From contig QAXH01005310.1 of assembly GCA_004335635.1 (NCBI GenBank), positions 36,100 through 53,031 of the forward strand: a DNA stretch of 16,932 nt, written 5' to 3'. Below, piece after piece: positions 7,358-16,932 of this stretch. The position numbers and the translations under genes were made by a program. The DNA comes from Chloromonas sp. AAM2. Lineage: Eukaryota > Chlorophyta > Chlorophyceae > Chlamydomonadales > Chlamydomonadaceae. Each line of letters starts with the position of its first letter. Positions within the stretch are counted from its first letter, which is position 1. The notes beneath the pieces are model-generated. The model searched no databases. It saw only the letters and a list, made by a program, of their open reading frames with translations, and was not told the DNA's origin.

Positions 7358-8495
7358 AATGGTGGCGGGAGTCCCGACAGATAAATAGAGTTCCCTATAG
7401 GAATGCCTTTGTAAGAAAGTGTGTGTAAACCTCATGTCAACATGCCGCAGGACTAATACTCAGTCGCACGCATGACACATTGCAGAACCAATAGTTGCCG
7501 TGATCCTAGGAAGAAGATGTGTGCAGAAGCCCTGCTTGAGACAAATCTCCCCCCCCCAAGTCTGATGAAATGGGTCCCGGCCCCAAAGGCGGCAGGCCGA
7601 AGTCAGCCTTGCCTCATGGGGGGCACGTATGATGTGTTGTGACAAGCCGTTATTGAAATCTTTGGGCCAGTGCATTCGACTTCAGTTTCAGGGCAGACGT
7701 AGCGAGTAGACACTTGAAAAAGCACGGCCTTCAGACTACATTGCGGACTTCACAGGTCCTCATGAATCAGTTTCAAATTCTCACCTTTCTGTGAGCCTTG
7801 AGAACTATCAATCACATGTGCAGACACCAGATGGTCGGAAAACCAACCAATTCAAAAACGGGTTCTATCGGATTGGCAGTTGGTCTCCGCCAGCATTATC
7901 CGCCATCATTGCCACCCACCTGGGGCTGAGGGAGCTCGAGCTACCGGCTCCTGCCACACATGCATATCGAAGTGCTGTGGTGGCGTACAGATAGGCGGAC
8001 AAAATGGTACGGGCCATCCCTCTGAGCAGAGGCTTTACTCAGCCATGATTGTGGTGTATCGCACGCATCTTGGCGAGCAAGAATGCCAGCGTCACTGGAT
8101 TTAGGCAGATATGGTTGTACGTCAACTCAGGCTTCAAGGCAGGCCCTACAGACAGCTGTTTGGAAGATACTGCACGAATAACAGCTGTGTCTCTTGCTCT
8201 GTAGGTTCGCCGCCTGACTGAGACATTTGCTCTTTTTGCCCGTAGCAATAGAAGAGGCGCAAGGGTTTTGTCCGGCCAATGGCAGCCATTGCCAGCCGTA
8301 TGGTGAGTTCCAGCGCATATGATATGATTACGTAGCGGCTGAAACCTTGGGTGCAGTTTGTGTTGCTGAAAGTACGGCGCATGCATGCCATCATCCTTGC
8401 CCTTGCTGTCACCATGCAGGTTCTGAAGCTTCTCGCATGAGACCGCGATAGCAGAGTATCTCATTGTCGGAGAGAGAAACCTTTGGGCACAGGCA
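7358..8495. other. 5' flank of the plus-strand gene, no supported gene
   Basis: Weak open stretches occur on both strands: plus 7791-7994, and minus 8039-8464 whose 3' half reads KPELTYNHICLNPVTLAFLL. None has a recognised domain or a complete splice structure. A nine-C run ends near 7557. The stretch probably contains the promoter and 5' UTR, or missing 5' exons, of the plus-strand gene. No convincing TATA box was identified. Confidence 0.4.
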
Positions 8496-11400
8496 ATGGC
8501 TCATGCACGCCTGGACCGGCAGCTGACCAATGACTCTGATTGGGATGTCATGGGCGTGTCCACCAGCAACGCCAGCCACCTGGTTGGAACATCATCGCAC
8601 GCCCACGTCAACTCAGGCCTAACCATGATTGACATGATGGTTGGTGGCCACAGCAGGCACCTTTCAAACGCAGGCATGGAATCCGAAACCCAGCGAGGCC
8701 ACTTGCTGCTGGACACGGCAAACGCGAAGATGGAGTTGGAACGACTGAAAAGGCTCAGTCGGCATGCTGCCAAGGCTGCGCCGCAGTCGTTAGATGGTGG
8801 CAAGGAACCCGTCCTGGACCAGGCTGCGCCAACCGACCCCGCTCCGCCTTGCATGCCTGCCGACCATCGACCTCCTTGCCCGCCCTTGCCCCAGGCTGCC
8901 ACGGCTGAACAAGCCGTCGCCGTCTCCTCACCTCTTCGCCGTGTGGGGTGGTGCAAGGATACCTTAATCCAAGGCGATCCTGAAGTCGGTAGTATGGATT
9001 CACAGACTGCACGTGGCGGGACCAAGCACTCAGCCAGCAGGCGGTCACTATCTACAGGAAACATTGGTGGTGATCTAGGAAACAAGGTGAGTGCGCAAGG
9101 CATTGGGGTTGAGTTTGCTGCCTAGGCAACAAGGTGACTGCTTCAAGGGATTGCAGCTACGTAACGGCAACACATCCAAACCAGAACGGTTGTTCACAAA
9201 TGATGACCTGTGGATTTGACCTTTGTTACGCCAATTGCAAGTGGATTTCTGAGGTCCAACTGTGCAGTTCTGGTCAAACGTCTTCGTCCAGCAAGATCTT
9301 TAGCCTTGGACTTTCACGTTTCTAGCCATTTCAGCCGTTTCTAGTACGTTCTCAGGCTCTTAGGTTATTTGCTTGCTTGCCACTTATGTCCAATCGCAGT
9401 CTGAGATGCCAACTGCGGTGCAAGCACACCTCCGCTTCCTTTCAGAGGGCAGCCTTCAGTTCAAGTTGTCTCCAGTCTGTTTGAAAGTGCTTCCACGTAG
9501 CTGTTAAAGTACTTGTTGGGACTGCTGGTGCCATTCTGCACACCGACATGTCCTGCCTTCAAACGCCTCGCCATACACATCCTGCCTGCAGGTCGCTGCT
9601 ATCCAAGCACTGGTGGCTGAGCTGACTGACGAAGAGCTGCTCAATCCCAACAGCTCCATGCGCCTGCAGATGGTCATGTCGAGGCGCCTCACCGCATCCA
9701 TTTCATCGCCCCCGCCTTCTCCACCCATGTTGATCGGTGCTTGGCCCGCCTCAAGCATCCCAGGTGCACCAGCCATGCGCACTAGCCCAGCAGGCACCCA
9801 CACAAGCTCTATCATGGATAGCGATCGGATACCAGCGTACGTACCAGGCCAGGCTTCAGGCTTGCACGTGAACAGGCCAGATGCCGGAATGGCTGGTTGG
9901 CAAGCCAGTGGTGGCAAGAAGGGGGTGTGTGGCTGGCCGAGTTGCGGAGAGCCTGCAGGCCACGCGACCGTTTCTGACCGGCATGAGAGCAGTAATACCG
10001 TTGACTGGCTGGGCAGTAACGGAGTAGTGGATGGCTGGCATGGGAGCATGGCCGGCGGTGGACCTTGGCTGAACAGCAATAACTACCCGGCTTGCTGGCC
10101 TGTGGGCCTAGCCGGTGCGGCTGGCTCCCACAGCAAGAGCACCAGCAGCTGGCTGACCAGCCAAGCCGGCACCGGCGTCCACGGGAGCACTTTTGGCGTG
10201 CGTGGCAAAAGCGACAGCAGCTGGCTAGGCAGCAATGGCTGCCCACGCGGGGAAACGGACAGTTGGCAACCAGGCGAGATGCTCCTTGTTGATCCAAGGT
10301 CTAGAGATTGGACCTCTGGGAGTACCTTCTTGATAGAAGAGCCGGGCGGTATTGTGGATGCCTTGCCGCATGGCCGACATGGCAGTGGTTGGTTTTCGCG
10401 GGACAGCATGTTCCTAGGGACGCGTTCCACTAGTATTGGTGCTTTGAGCGCAGGCATGGCTGCACGCGTCTCACGGGCCATGGAGAGCATAGCTGAGGTG
10501 TCTCCTGCTGAAAGTGTGTACCTCCAAAGCAGCCTGTATGCTCCCAGCCCATCTTCTCCATTGTCTCCATCATGTAAGGGCATTCAGCAGGCACTGCCTG
10601 CAAAGCATAAGGAACCCACGCCTGGTGGTGTAGGGATGCCCACACAGGGGCGGCCAGCAGCAGAACAGGTATCAGCAGCGCCAGGGACGAGCACGTGCAT
10701 CAATGGTGACACAGGCTTGGCTAGAGGCCCAGCCTGCAGGCTTGCTTACGTTGTTGCAGCAAGTATGAGTACTGTGCCGGGGTGCAGTGAACCCTCCAGC
10801 CTCGCCAGCTCTTCAGCATCCCGGCCACAGCAGTTGCTCCAGCCGCACCAGCCAGCGGACAGCCAGAGCAGCTGGCCCAGCACCGGCAGCCAGCCGCGGA
10901 ATAGCCTCAGCCATCTGCCCGCTCGCCCGCTCAGCCCCCTGGGGAAAACAGACCGCCTGCAGGCCAAGTCACAGGCCGTGCCACCAGAGGCTGCACATCA
11001 ACTCGCTAGCACGCCAGCAAGGCCAGCTGATGGCACCCATGGTGTGCAGGCCGCCCTACCAACAGGACATGCACGCATGGACATGCATGCACTGCATTCA
11101 CTGCCCGCTGCAGGGCCTGCTGGTGCATCCCAACGATTCAACGTGTTAGGAGCACTCAACCAGTTTTTAGACTCAAACCAGTCCAACATCAACCAAACTC
11201 CTGCCCGGCAGGAAATGACTTGCTATTCCACTCTGCAAAATGGACAGGCAGCCCCCACACCGACCTCGCCCCCTCCTTCATCAGGTCTGTCGCCCTCTCT
11301 TACCCCTGGATGGCCCGTGCCGCGGACTCCAACCACGCAACCACTTTATACCAAAGCAGGGCTTCCAACCCAGGCCAGCGCTCACCACACCTCCCCAGCC

Positions 11401-13472
11401 CTTGCAGCCCATGCCAATGCTGCACTCACAGCAAACGCCAGCACCAAGCCCACACGTCATGCCACATCAGTGCTTCCACCTCCAGGCATGGTGGAAACCA
11501 AGCAGCCTAGGCCCAGACAGCAGATAGGCATTGCTTCAGTCCCATCCCATGAGCACCTCAGACACGGCTCAAGTGGTCAGGACACAGTCTGTGCGCTAGA
11601 ATCGCTGGACTATGCAGTCAAAGGTCTTGTGCCAGGCTCTGGCCTGACGGTGTCGCAGCCTAGCTCCAAATGCAGCTCACTGGGCTCAAAGAGCAGCTGC
11701 CAGTCCTACAGCTCAGGCGAGGGCTTGCCCAAGAGGTGAGTTTGAACGTGGAGTTGCTGCAGTTGGCTGAGTCAGGAGTGGACGCTGCTTGTGTTAGGAA
11801 GCATAGCCCTGCATTTTGAACGTATGACATGTGATGGTATGGTACCGGGTAAGGCTAATACCACACATTTGACTGTTGGGCATTGTTTAATGCTTTGCAA
11901 CGTGCGACCTTTCAGCTCTCTGGTCCAAGCGTTCTCGTGTTGGCAAGCTGAAATCATCTACAACAATCACCTGGTATCGGTTGAGGGTGTTGCTACCATT
12001 GCCAACAAAACAAATACCAATAATACCAGCAAAATACCAACTGCAACACCTGGCACATAAGGCGTTTAGGGTTTTAGAACCTGCGCTCATGTTCCCGTCT
12101 GGTCTTGACTTTGTGCCGTGCTGTTGCCTTCAACAGGGCCGCACAACAAGCTGTCGGCGCCATGCAACGCACAGTTGCTGGTTTGAGCGCGTTTCCAAAT
12201 GCCGCACCCGTGCTTATGAGCAGCGTGGACAGGGGCATTCACGAAGCATTGAAACAGCTGGCACCGGAAGGAGCCGTCAGGGAGTCATCCTTATCCACGT
12301 CGCTTACCAGGAGCTGGGATCCACCGGCCTTGTTTCCCAAGCAGATACCCGCTCTACTATTTCAGCGATCAGAGCGTGGCAAAGTATCAATCAACAAGGA
12401 ATTCAGCAGCACCGGGAGCAAGCTCGGCAGCGGTCGTAATCGTGCCCTGATGCACAATTTTTGGATTGGGTCGCGAGCTGACGGGAGTGGCAGGGCAGTT
12501 CAACGACGTTCAACGATGCACCGTTTGTCTACGTCCACGATTGATCCGCCTCCTAACATTCCCGACACACTTGATCTCAATAGTCTGCAATGCGCACAGG
12601 ACATGCAGTTCAGTGAGAGTGACAGCAGCACGCTTGCGTCCCCCGGGTCAGACGTCAGCCGCGGGCTGGCCTCGCGCAGATCGCGCCGGTTGTCCATCGC
12701 TGTCGCCAAGCATGCGAAACGGGCGGAAGACATCGCCGGCGACGCGTTGCATGGCTTAATTCCAGCCGGATCGCCACCGGCGAGCCCAGCACTGGCTGCA
12801 CCATCACCTTCCAACCACCGCCTTCAATCTGTATTTGCACCCTCCACTTGTCAGCAGATGGGATACGACAATGATCTCCTCTGGTCGAACATGGCACAGC
12901 GTAGGGGCATGGCGCAGGGCAGTGGCGCTGGGCCTGGCTTGTTTGCCTACGATTCAGCACTACCAGGGCACCAATCACTCTCTCTGGACGATGAATTCAT
13001 TCCTGATGAGGTGCCCGACGAATCAGGTGCCCTGGTAAAAGTGCCGCGCGCTGCTGCCCAGCCATGCGAGAACGTCCCAATGACAAATCATGGCCTGGTC
13101 CATGCTGGTGGAACGCCTGCACATCAGCTGCAAAACCGCGCAGCACATTCGCGTCACAGCCAACCCCACGTCAGCCAGCGGGGCGAGCTATCACCTGCAC
13201 GCAGCGTTACTGCAAACCCTTCCAACTCGGCCGCGCAAACCCACCAGTGGTCCGCGCCGCCACCTAATGCTGGGCCGCTATCGCGGTACAGGCAGGATGC
13301 TCGTCAGCAAAGCCAGCCTGCGAGTGCTGATAGCCATGCCACCAACATAACCCCAAGGCCGCTGATAACGCTCGAGGTTGGCCTGCTGTTCGGCGGCATC
13401 TGTGTGCTGCTCCTCAACATGTTGGTGATGCTGGCCCTCGTCGCGCATTGCAACGCACTCGCTCGCAAGTGA
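8496..13472 (+). CDS. Large low-complexity protein with C-terminal membrane anchor
   Basis: Three exons, 8496-9086, 9592-11735 and 12137-13472, give 4071 nt (1356 codons plus TGA at 13470-13472). Intron phases match at both joins (0, then AG+G), and the middle exon is open for 2144 nt. The ATG at 8496 has a purine at -3 and G at +4; an in-frame TGA lies at 8424, though an acceptor-like cacag just before the ATG leaves room for upstream exons. Residues about 72-90 (KMELERLKRLSRHAAK) form a short charged helix. Exon 2 opens with a compact helical region (AIQALVAELTDEELLNP), then a long Ser/Pro/Gly/Gln-rich, probably disordered section with four WLxS[NQ] motifs at about 336-408. Exon 3 opens with another helical region (AAQQAVGAMQRTVAG). 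The last 36 residues contain a hydrophobic segment (VGLLFGGICVLLLNMLVMLA) and end NALARK, suggesting a tail-anchored membrane protein facing the cytosol. No signal peptide or enzymatic motif was seen. The family is not recognised; function unknown. Confidence 0.78.
9087..9591 (+). other. Intron 1 of the plus-strand gene
   Basis: It has a GTGAGTGCGC donor and a cctgcctgcag acceptor and is 505 nt long, phase 0. The exon frame runs into TAG within the intron (9123-9125), so removal is needed to connect the exons. The 3' half is T-rich (for example 9300-9500), as expected near an acceptor. Confidence 0.8.
10006..10236 (+). repeat. Four WLxS[NQ] motif repeats within exon 2
   Basis: The encoded motifs are WLGSN (from 10006), WLNSN (10066), WLTSQ (10150) and WLGSN (10222), spaced 20, 28 and 24 residues apart. 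Two are preceded by SS (SSWL). The DNA around them repeats agcagctggct-type words, so the array probably arose by local duplication followed by drift. It could be a short linear binding motif presented several times in a disordered region; this is inference. Confidence 0.6.
11736..12136 (+). other. Intron 2 of the plus-strand gene
   Basis: It has a GTGAGTTTGA donor and a gttgccttcaacag acceptor and is 401 nt long. It splits an Arg codon AG|G. Retaining it gives an immediate TGA at 11737-11739. The intron is AT-richer than the flanking exons and has stops in all plus frames. Confidence 0.82.
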
Positions 13473-13571
13473 ACGAAATCACGCCACCCGTGACCCGTGC
13501 TAGTTAACTGCTAGTTGAAGGCTGACACGTCTGGTGCACTGGAAGCTGGAGCTTCCTCCGGGTTGCAGAGA

Positions 13572-13594
13572 CAAGGCAGGGCTGGTTGTTGTCG

Positions 13595-13643
<49 letters not shown>

Positions 13644-13724
13644 CATGGCCTTCAGTCCAGGGCGGACTGGTCAGCTGGGGCAAGGGAGGGAGGGAGGGAA
13701 AACAATCAAGGCAGGGCTGGTTGT
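13572..13724. repeat. 18-bp direct repeats flanking the GTT tract
   Basis: The 18-mer caaggcagggctggttgt occurs exactly at 13572-13589 and 13707-13724, bracketing the trinucleotide tract and a (GGGA)n-like run near 13684-13699. It lies in the presumed 3' UTR of the plus-strand gene. The second copy runs into the TGTAA signal. Confidence 0.85.
13594..13641 (+). repeat. (GTT)16 microsatellite
   Basis: Sixteen perfect GTT units start 122 bp after the stop codon of the plus-strand gene, with an interrupted gttgttgtc lead-in from 13585. They lie in the presumed 3' UTR and are open in more than one frame only because the repeat contains no stop. A likely length-polymorphic site. Confidence 0.95.
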
Positions 13725-13726
13725 AA
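13722..13726 (+). terminator. TGTAA polyadenylation signal (candidate)
   Basis: TGTAA is the usual polyadenylation signal of green-algal nuclear genes. This one is the first found downstream of the stop at 13472 and lies 250 bp after it, which would put cleavage near 13740. A second TGTAA lies at about 14006 and could be used instead. Confidence 0.5.
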
Positions 13727-13739
13727 TCACCAACTTTAC

Positions 13740-16002
13740 CCGCGGTTGCTAAAACACGAGGACACGAAAATAGTCAGGGATACTAGCCATGCGAGCCATG
13801 CCAGGCTTTACACTAGCATAGCCATGCATCAAGCCGACAAGCGTGGCGAAATTTCTGGCGCTTTAGTACTCTAGCGCACTGCTGCTACATCACCAGAGTA
13901 GTTAGAATGGCTCAGATGGTGTATGTGAACTGGGTAAATGACTGCATCACAGCATGGTCTAGCATGGCTTTGTGCATGGCTTGCATTCCAAGATCCGGCA
14001 AACTGTAATGAGCCTGCGCTCATGACACCCTTCAAAGTGCGCTAAACTACACTGAATTTTTTTGTAGAGTGGGCATGGGCTTTCTGTTAACCCATTCGAC
14101 TTTTGCCCATGTGCCGAGAGGCTCGCCCAGGCATAACATTGCAGTGACACCTGTTGCAAAAGGGCTTGTTTGCTGTCGGGTGGCCAGGTATCTCGTATAC
14201 AGTAGCTGGTTGAACTTTTCGCATGCAAAAGCCTTGGCAGCTCGCCTTCATAACTGCAAGACGCCTTGGAGTTGACCATGCCTGCTCAGGCTGCAAACTT
14301 GCAATCTTGCTCAGCTGTAGAAGCTGCGTTGCCGCAAGGTATGGGGCTCCAAGCTGTTAGTGTTGGTTGCGACTCAAGCCATACTGTCATGTTGCGCTTA
14401 CCTTAGTCCCGAATTTCAACCCTTTCTATGCTTCCAAATGTGGGACTAAGTGTCACAAGCAGATGCCAGGCTTGCTGAGGTCACCTTTTGTCACAAAGAG
14501 CAAACTGTCGTGTGCCTTTTGATGGTACAGCTTCATTCATATTACTGCACAAGATGTTACCGCTCCACCGATGGTACTGCTTTACGATGATACTACTTCA
14601 AATACTTGCCGGACAGGCTGCTGATTGGGAAGTCAGGTGTACGAGGTGTGGGAGCCGGAACAAAAACTGGTTTGCTAGCAGTTTCTCAGTTTCGCGATTC
14701 GTATGGCTTAACTCAGCTTAAGACAGTAGTAGCTATGCCTTTGATTGCCCAATGAGCAAACTCAAATAGCTGCACCACCGGGTTTCTTGAGCAGACTACA
14801 ACAACTCATTTCAGTGGTGTGATAGTAGCAACGCAGAAGCGTGTTTGGTGCGCCCAAATGATGCTGTGTGAGGGTTTTTGCTTGCGTCAGAGAGCGTGAA
14901 CGCTTGAGAAGAAAGGACGGTTACTGTTTCCTACGCCACCACCTGCTTGCATTAAATGATGCGGATTCTTTTGGCATTTGCAGCTCTTTTGAGCTCGGCA
15001 ACCGTTGACGCATGGTCAATCTTGACTTACAGCAATCTTGACTTGCGCTTTGTCCTTGATGATTTTGCGCCGTCTTTTTTAGCTTTGTCAGTTTTTGTGC
15101 AGAATCAGTAACAGCGTGCGGTCACATCCAACTACTTCGACCTGTGTGCCTTATTGATGTTGCACAGTTTGTGCGTCTTATCTCATTGTCTTTTCACCTT
15201 ATCTTGCCTCATTGGTGTTGTACTTTGTGAGCAGTGACAGCATGTGATCACAGTTGCATGCAAATGATAATGTGCACGCTTGGTACTGCTGTGCAACATA
15301 TCAATATGCCCAAGTCAGGATCAGCAATCTTATGTTGCAAAACATGTGGCAACTAATCTCTGGAACTTTTCTGCAGCTGGGCTCTGCAAAGCCGCCCCTT
15401 GCTACCCCTTGCTGCCTTTGTAATAGTAGTGTTGCTGTGCAGTATAAAAACGCCTTTTGAGAAGATTTGGACTGTTAGAGCTGCCTTGTCCTTATTTGGT
15501 GCTCCTCCTTTGCCTTGTGAAACTTAAGTCTTGTCTCAACCTTTCGTTTTATTTTGACCCATCACTCTTGTTTTCATTGTTTCCACTTTTTTCAAGTCAA
15601 CCTCAGCAAATTGAGACAAGATTAGTGCCTTTGTTCCGAGCTCTTGTCTGACAACTGGTTGCGCTTCCTGACAAACACATAAGCAAGTTGATCGTTTACT
15701 CGTGACTAATGGTTTGCTGTAGAATCCGAAAAGAGCGAGCTATAGGTTTGTTCAGGCTACGCATGAAATGGCCAGTGACGCTGCAGCTGGTGTGTAAGAT
15801 TATTTGACACGAGCTGGCATCACACACGCGAGCCATTCTGTATTCATATGTGTGCAGCGACCAGAGACAAGCATTGGTGCGGGCATACCGTCGACTGACT
15901 GTATCTGCAAGCGCAGTGGTCTGCCAGTAGTCTTGTAATTCAGGGCTGAAACCGACTGGGGTGACACCAAGCAGAAACCGATTTGGCATCGTTTCAATGT
16001 TT
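13740..16002. other. Long intergenic stretch, no supported gene
   Basis: Only short overlapping ORFs are present, with no domains and no paired splice signals. The segment 14940-15660 is T-rich on the plus strand. A perfect 9-bp inverted repeat, CTTAGTCCC (14402-14410) and GGGACTAAG (14442-14450), and a palindrome TGTGATCACA near 15243-15252 are the only structures noted. Part of it may be alternative 3' UTR. Confidence 0.55.
14402..14450. repeat. 9-bp inverted repeat
   Basis: CTTAGTCCC and GGGACTAAG are exact reverse complements separated by 31 bases. They could form a small hairpin or be the ends of a very short non-autonomous element. No target-site duplication was seen. Confidence 0.55.
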
Positions 16003-16032
16003 CAGCCTATCACAGCCTGTCACAGCCTACAT
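16003..16032. repeat. 10-bp tandem triplet (cagcct...)
   Basis: Three adjacent 10-bp units, cagcctatca, cagcctgtca and cagcctacat, occur here. Short and imperfect; probably slippage. A G8 run follows near 16051-16058. Confidence 0.8.
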
Positions 16033-16093
16033 ATGTGTACATTGATTACATCGGGGGGGGCCCACATGCACCAAGCGCGAATGCTGGCAAGCC

Positions 16094-16624
16094 ATGCATG
16101 AGACGCGGCCACCCAGAGGATACCGGCTTGACCTACCCTCAGCAAGAGAGAAGCAACAGTTACAATTTATTCAGTCCATGTACAGTTTTGTCACAGCCTT
16201 TTGTCATCCCACACACCATCAGCATGCCTCATACACCAGTGTACCACACACACCAGACGTACAGACAAGGAATAGCGACAGAAGCTCGATCAAACGTTCC
16301 CTGGGCACGGAGGCATATGAGGTTGACACGGCTCCAGCATGTTCGCCAGGACCATCGCTTGCTCTGTATGCTGCAGATGTGCAGATGCTTACACCCGGGA
16401 AGCCGACAGCTAATGGCAAACACTACTCCAACAGCGCTGATACTGAAGTGGGTTACAGCAGACAAGTCAGAAGGCTGCATCAAACACCAACACCTGAGCG
16501 CTGCAGCACCTTTGCGGCTACCTGGATGATCTGCACAGGCAGTCACCACAACACAGCAGCCAGGAAACCAGCTTACGCACCCAACATGCCACCAGCTCAT
16601 CAATGCAAGCCAGGCACCACTTGA
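16094..16624 (+). CDS. Possible ORF or exon, unknown function
   Basis: A 176-codon open frame on the plus strand, from ATG 16094 to TGA 16622-16624. The middle third (GTEAYEVDTAPACSPGPSLA and following) has exon-like composition, but the ends do not. The opposite strand is also open over 16229-16702. No motif, splice partner or nearby TGTAA was recognised. It could be an exon of a gene extending beyond the window or chance. Confidence 0.25.
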   Translation: MHETRPPRGYRLDLPSAREKQQLQFIQSMYSFVTAFCHPTHHQHASYTSVPHTPDVQTRNSDRSSIKRSLGTEAYEVDTAPACSPGPSLALYAADVQMLTPGKPTANGKHYSNSADTEVGYSRQVRRLHQTPTPERCSTFAATWMICTGSHHNTAARKPAYAPNMPPAHQCKPGTT

Positions 16625-16932
16625 ATAATTGAAACTCTTGTCTGATCCTTGTATACTCAATAACAGCGGTTGATGAAACGAGCAGATTGATTTGCCAGTC
16701 AAAGGAGTTCATGGTCATCCACAGCTGTTGATTCACAGTTGACCAAAGGTCGTGCAAAAAAAAGAAGTTTGCCAGTTCTGGGACAGTTCTTGTGTGAATA
16801 GGTCTGTATTACCGCCAGGAACCATTGTGTGTCAGTCAACATGTGTATGTGTGCGTGTCATTCGGTTGGGTTGAACAGCGGAGTGAACATCGCGTGTTGT
16901 GGTAGACGGTGCACTGCCACTTCTGGGACAGC
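16625..16932. other. Right-edge spacer with 11-bp direct repeat
   Basis: No gene is seen. The 11-mer ttctgggacag occurs at 16776-16786 and again at 16921-16931, 145 bp apart, the second copy at the window edge. An A8 run lies near 16756. Confidence 0.55.

Noticed and set aside
8039..8464. 141-codon minus-strand ORF adjacent to the plus-strand ATG
   Set aside because: Three overlapping minus frames are open in parts of it, and there is no motif or splice structure; possible but not supportable.
8501..9103. 200-codon minus-strand ORF opposite exon 1
   Set aside because: It lies antisense to a well-supported exon; its openness follows from the sense codon bias, and it has no motif or splice support.
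9504..10583. Long minus-strand ORFs (191, 161 and 166 codons) opposite exon 2
   Set aside because: Antisense shadows of the 2144-nt plus-strand exon; Cys/Ser/His-rich text without domains.
13515..13874. ORFs over the GTT tract (poly-Cys or poly-Val)
   Set aside because: Artefact of the trinucleotide repeat in the presumed 3' UTR.
1..16932. CRISPR array, reverse transcriptase or transposase gene
   Set aside because: No regularly spaced repeats with unique spacers, and no RT (YxDD) or DDE-type motif context was recognised in any frame.

Overview
The window looks like nuclear DNA of a green alga, most likely a chlorophycean, although nothing here fixes the species. The evidence is GT-AG introns of a few hundred bases, coding exons rich in Ala, Ser, Gln, Pro and Gly with many CTG and GCN codons, abundant GCATGC/TG-type low-complexity DNA, and a TGTAA motif (the usual green-algal polyadenylation signal) about 250 bp after the best-supported gene. 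I found no bacterial operon, rRNA gene, tRNA gene, CRISPR array, reverse transcriptase or transposase.

Layout. Positions 1-2140 are repeat-bearing and gene-poor: a 20-bp minisatellite at the left edge, a GGTTGGC hairpin near 703 and a dispersed 12-mer family at 1271-1571. A decayed, frame-shifted plus-strand coding fragment with a Gln/Met coiled-coil tail lies at about 2160-2688. A GGTTGG/CCAACC fold-back block follows at 3042-3207; two of its 15-mers match the layout of the thrombin-aptamer type two-quartet G-quadruplex.

A broken-up minus-strand gene occupies about 6761 down to 4196. Its downstream part has a phase-consistent intron and encodes what I read as a PD-(D/E)XK-type nuclease domain of the Crinkler/RHS class. 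The upstream part contains an ATPase-like segment with a Walker B-like D-E, but no Walker A motif is visible in the window. The two parts are linked by a stretch where the frames conflict, so the gene may be decayed, mis-assembled or more intricately spliced than I can resolve.

The best-supported gene is on the plus strand at 8496-13472: three exons, two introns with exactly matching phases, 1356 codons. It encodes a long, mostly low-complexity protein ending in one hydrophobic membrane segment and a six-residue tail. I do not recognise its family. Its 3' flank carries a (GTT)16 tract bracketed by an 18-bp direct repeat, then TGTAA. From about 13740 to the end there is little evidence of genes apart from one weak ORF at 16094-16624.

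The two main genes are on opposite strands and point away from each other (minus gene leftward, plus gene rightward), separated by about 1.7 kb that holds a nested inverted-repeat region and a few weak exon-like ORFs. Nothing shows that they work together. All calls come from reading the sequence; no database search was run.
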